52,802 nt of DNA. Origin: Lachnospiraceae bacterium (lineage in GTDB: Bacteria; Bacillota; Clostridia; Lachnospirales; Lachnospiraceae). The notes below the pieces were generated by a model. It did not search any database. It was not told the DNA's origin and saw only the letters and a list, made by a program, of their open reading frames with translations. The number at the start of each line of letters is the position of its first letter. Positions within the stretch are counted from its first letter, which is position 1. The stretch lies in contig CAJTDL010000030.1 in the NCBI GenBank assembly GCA_910575035.1, forward strand, positions 1-52,802, in the 5' to 3' direction. Of this stretch, positions 50,510 to 52,802 are shown in pieces. The translations under genes and the position numbers were made by a program.

Positions 50510-51631
50510 GTGATAGGCCAGATGAACATAACAGTGGAACAGGTAGGCAGACTGCCGGAACATACATATCAATATGTGGATATACGGGGTGAAATTGCTT
50601 ACCGCCATGGCCATATTACAGGGGCTGCCTGTTGGGATGCGGAAAAGGGCGCTATAGAAGCGCTTGAATCGCTTTCACCAAAGAAGCTAATCTTGTATTG
50701 CAGCTATGGAGAAAAGAGCCTTCCCGTGGTTAAGGGGTTAAGGGAAAAAGGCCTGGAGGCCTATAATTTGTCAGGTGGCTACCGGGAGTGGCTGCTCCAT
50801 CATTTTGAAGCCTTGAGTGAAAAGGAAATCCAGCGGTATGACAGGCAGATCCTATTGCCCCAGATTGGCAGCGAAGGGCAGAAAAAGCTGAAAAAATCCA
50901 GTGTCCTGATCGTAGGGGCAGGAGGGCTTGGGGCGCCGGCAGCATGGTATCTGGCAGGGGCTGGCGTTGGCAGAATCGGCATTGTGGATGCAGATGCTGT
51001 GCATATATCCAATCTGCAAAGGCAGATTTTGCACAGCATGGAAACAGAACATATGAATAAGGCAGAGTCTGCCAAACAGGCGCTGCTCAGGCTGAACGAC
51101 CAGATTGAAGTAAAGGCATATCCATATTTTCTGGATGCGGAAAATGGGGAAAGCCTGGTAAAGGAATATGATTTTGTGGTTGACGCCGCAGACAATTTTG
51201 AAACGAAGTTTTTGATCAATGATATCTGCGTACTGCATAAGAAGGCATTTTGCCATGCGGGCATCCTGCAGTTTGAGGGGCAGGTAATGACGTATGTCCC
51301 AGGGAAATTCCCTTGTTACAGGTGCATTTTTGAGGAGATCCCAGAGCCAGGGTCGGTGCCAAACTGCAGCCAGGCAGGCATTTTAGGCGCGGCGGCAGGT
51401 ATCATTGGCAGCATCCAGGCTTTGGAAACGGTCAAATACCTGCTGGGCATAGGGGAGCTGCTGACAGGGAAAATGTTTGTCTTACATGGCCTTACTATGC
51501 AGTCCCGTATCGTAACCTTTGGGAAGAAAAATCCCAATTGCCGGGTTTGCGGCAGCAAGAGTACCATAAAAAGTATTAAGGAAAATGCAATGGAATATAA
51601 CAGGGCAGCATGCAGCGTATTTCATATTTAG
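50510..51631 (+). CDS. Rhodanese-ThiF/MoeB fusion (rhodanese first)
   Basis: A 373-residue protein. The N-terminal rhodanese domain (about 8-100) has VDIRGEIAYRHGHITGA and the active Cys64 in LILYCSYGEKS. The E1-like ThiF/MoeB domain (about 108-355) has LIVGAGGLGAPAAWYLAGAG, DADAVHISNLQRQ, VDAADNFETKFL, the PNCSQAGILG Cys and two CxxC zinc pairs (CYRC, CRVC). Such enzymes adenylate the C-terminus of a ThiS/MoaD-like protein and pass sulfur. Known MoeZ/Uba4-type fusions carry rhodanese at the C-terminus; here the order is reversed. GGAGG lies 7 bases before GTG 50510. No ThiS or MoaD gene is adjacent. Confidence 0.88.
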   Translation: MIGQMNITVEQVGRLPEHTYQYVDIRGEIAYRHGHITGAACWDAEKGAIEALESLSPKKLILYCSYGEKSLPVVKGLREKGLEAYNLSGGYREWLLHHFEALSEKEIQRYDRQILLPQIGSEGQKKLKKSSVLIVGAGGLGAPAAWYLAGAGVGRIGIVDADAVHISNLQRQILHSMETEHMNKAESAKQALLRLNDQIEVKAYPYFLDAENGESLVKEYDFVVDAADNFETKFLINDICVLHKKAFCHAGILQFEGQVMTYVPGKFPCYRCIFEEIPEPGSVPNCSQAGILGAAAGIIGSIQALETVKYLLGIGELLTGKMFVLHGLTMQSRIVTFGKKNPNCRVCGSKSTIKSIKENAMEYNRAACSVFHI

Positions 51632-51663
51632 CCTGGCGCCTGTTAAATGTTTGTTTATAGAAA

Positions 51664-51715
51664 AACAGCTCCTTTGGAAACCGTGGTTATGGCTTTCCAG
51701 AGGAGCTGTCTTTAT
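51664..51715. terminator. Shared terminator between convergent genes
   Basis: ACAGCTCCTTTGGAAA pairs with TTTCCAGAGGAGCTGT and is followed by CTTTATATT. It lies between the ThiF fusion (plus) and the Mn-catalase (minus) and can serve the plus strand, possibly both. Confidence 0.8.
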
Positions 51716-51721
51716 ATTAGA

Positions 51722-52195
51722 TTAATCATTACAGTCAAAAGCAGGGTTGAAGGCATAGAAATTCTTAGAATCCAGATGATCCTGGACAATCCGCAAGCCT
51801 TCGCCAAAACGCTGGAAGTGCACTACCTCACGTTCCCGCAGGTAACGGATAGGGTCTGCCACCTCTGGGTCTTTTACCAGGCGCAGGATATTCTCATAGG
51901 TGCTCCGGGCTTTCTGCTCGGCTGCCATATCCTCTGTTAAATCTGTAATCGGGTCGCCCTTGGACTGGAATTCGCAGGCGTTGAAGGGAATGCCGCCAGC
52001 TGCCTGGGGCCAAAGGGCAAGGGTGTGGTCCACATAGTACTTATCAAACCCGGAGGCCTTGATTTCCTCAGGGGACAGCCCCTTTGTCAGCTGGTAAATT
52101 ATCGTGCAGATGATTTCCATATGGGCCAATTCTTCTGTGCCTACAGAAGCCTTAGAAATGTTCCATTTCCCCGAATCGCCTGAACAGCCGCTATT
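51722..52195 (-). pseudogene. Manganese catalase / CotJC-type protein, N-terminus lost
   Basis: The minus-strand frame reads ASVGTEELAHMEIICTIIYQ, then GFDKYYVDHTLALWPQAAGG, EDMAAEQKARSTYENILRLV and REREVVHFQRFGEGLRIVQD. These carry the Glu/His ligands (EELAH, AAEQKA, REREVVHFQR) of dimanganese catalases. The first ~60 residues of the family are absent; the frame upstream of about 52195 gives unrelated residues up to 52258. The loss of the first Glu ligand makes activity unlikely. Cause: probably a junction with the sequence to the right. Confidence 0.75.
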
Positions 52196-52492
52196 TATGG
52201 GCTTTTGGATGGGTGAATTTACAACGGAGGACAAGCCCGCAAGGTACGGAAAAAACAATCATTAGACATACGCCGAGCAACCTACTGTTATTGGACAAGG
52301 CTCTCAGCGTGAAATCAACATCTATTGTGCCATTCCTGCCGCATGAGTTTTGTACCTTTGCAAGATGAACTACCTTTCTAATATTAGGATATGAAATATC
52401 CTGCTGCAAGAGATAAAAGTTCATATTTGCACACTTGATACAGTTCGTCTAAACGGCTATAATAAATACAGTACGATTTTAAGAGGCCAGAA
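52196..52492. other. Foreign-looking gap after the catalase fragment
   Basis: On the minus strand one frame (52424 to 52191) reads NIRKVVHLAKVQNSCGRNGT and then DVDFTLRALSNNSRLLGVC, protein-like but unidentified and without a ribosome site. A TATAAT-like box (plus strand, CTATAATAAATA at 52458) and AAGAGG lead to the HTH gene. Confidence 0.35.
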
Positions 52493-52681
52493 ATGTTTGA
52501 TTATATGACAGCACAGGAAGCGGCAGAAAAATGGAATGTATTACTTCGGTGGGTGCAGCGGTTATACAAGGAAAATCGTATTGAGGGTATTTTGAATATT
52601 AACCGAGTATGGCTGATTTATAAAGATGCCAAAAAGCCTGCTGATAAGCGAAGAAAATCTGAAAAACGAATCAAAAACTAA
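52493..52681 (+). CDS. Small helix-turn-helix DNA-binding protein (excisionase-like)
   Basis: A 62-residue protein, MFDYMTAQEAAEKWNVLLRW then VQRLYKENRIEGI, with a basic tail (KKPADKRRKSEKRIK). This is the MerR-type mini-HTH common in gut Firmicutes, often beside mobile or toxin-like genes. AGAGG lies 6 bases before the ATG; ATG 52505 is possible. The usual G in KWG-I is replaced (KWNV), a mild change. Nothing else is seen from 52682 to the end. Confidence 0.8.
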   Translation: MFDYMTAQEAAEKWNVLLRWVQRLYKENRIEGILNINRVWLIYKDAKKPADKRRKSEKRIKN

Positions 52682-52802
52682 CCAAGCCTTAGTATAATAT
52701 GATCTCTCGGAATTCTGATTGATCCTGCCAGCGAAACTCTGGCATTGGACTTTGACAAGTGGATATTATTCAAAATTGAAAAAATGGGTACAGAAAATAG
52801 AC

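Overview
The window looks like the chromosome of an anaerobic gut Firmicute, most likely a Lachnospiraceae-type clostridium. The evidence is AGGAGG ribosome binding sites with frequent GTG/TTG starts, YesM/YesN-type sensor-regulator pairs, a Mn-catalase/CotJC-type protein, CUT1 and CUT2 sugar ABC transporters, and a TnpX/TndX-type mobilizable element with TnpW. No rRNA, tRNA or CRISPR array was seen. Species cannot be fixed from this sequence.

Layout. 1-3650: 5' part of an IS1634-type transposase, a scar joining an XRE regulator fragment to a DNA adenine methylase fragment, then two adjacent RlaP/YcgL-type nucleotidyltransferases. 3672-12573: an 8.9-kb integrative mobilizable element carrying a large serine recombinase, TnpW, a DnaC-like loader, RepA, a Cys-rich VLP protein, a MOB-P relaxase, MobC, a wHTH protein, an HTH/sigma pair, a membrane protein and an XRE regulator. 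Its ends can be read as attL and attR, and the empty site can be rebuilt as TGCTCATGAGCA. 12.6-15.7 kb: a small resolvase, then a graveyard of fragments (IS transposase, RmuC, a helicase-associated nuclease domain, Rpn) holding one apparently intact type I toxin-antitoxin module of the holin-like class. 15.7-22.9 kb, all minus strand: an OmpR/histidine-kinase pair beside an ABC-2-like transporter with a frameshifted permease, then a GHKL kinase and a LytTR regulator broken by two homopolymer indels.

23.1-29.9 kb, plus strand: an operon of a lipoprotein solute-binding protein with an extra N-terminal domain, two CUT1 permeases, an HlyD-like adaptor with a repeat-rich insert, and a membrane protein whose best start is ATA. 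30.2-47.2 kb, plus strand: a mannoside-use locus. It has a CUT2 transporter (MglA-type ATPase, permease and a solute-binding lipoprotein containing two near-identical binding domains), a 2301-residue secreted GH92 alpha-mannosidase with discoidin, CBM6-like, helical-repeat and Fn3-like regions, a YesN/YesM two-component system, a tandem ABC ATPase that has lost both Walker A and both Walker B motifs, and a D-lyxose/D-mannose isomerase. The likely flow is extracellular mannose release, uptake by the CUT2 transporter, and isomerization to fructose, with the dead ATPase as a candidate link between transporter and sensor kinase.

47.2-52.8 kb: remnants of an aldo/keto reductase and a glycoside hydrolase, a YwqG-family protein, a cyclophilin lipoprotein, a rhodanese-ThiF fusion with rhodanese first, an N-terminally disrupted Mn-catalase and a small HTH protein. 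The most unusual items are the pseudo-ATPase in the sensor operon and the double-domain solute-binding protein; both belong to the mannoside locus.
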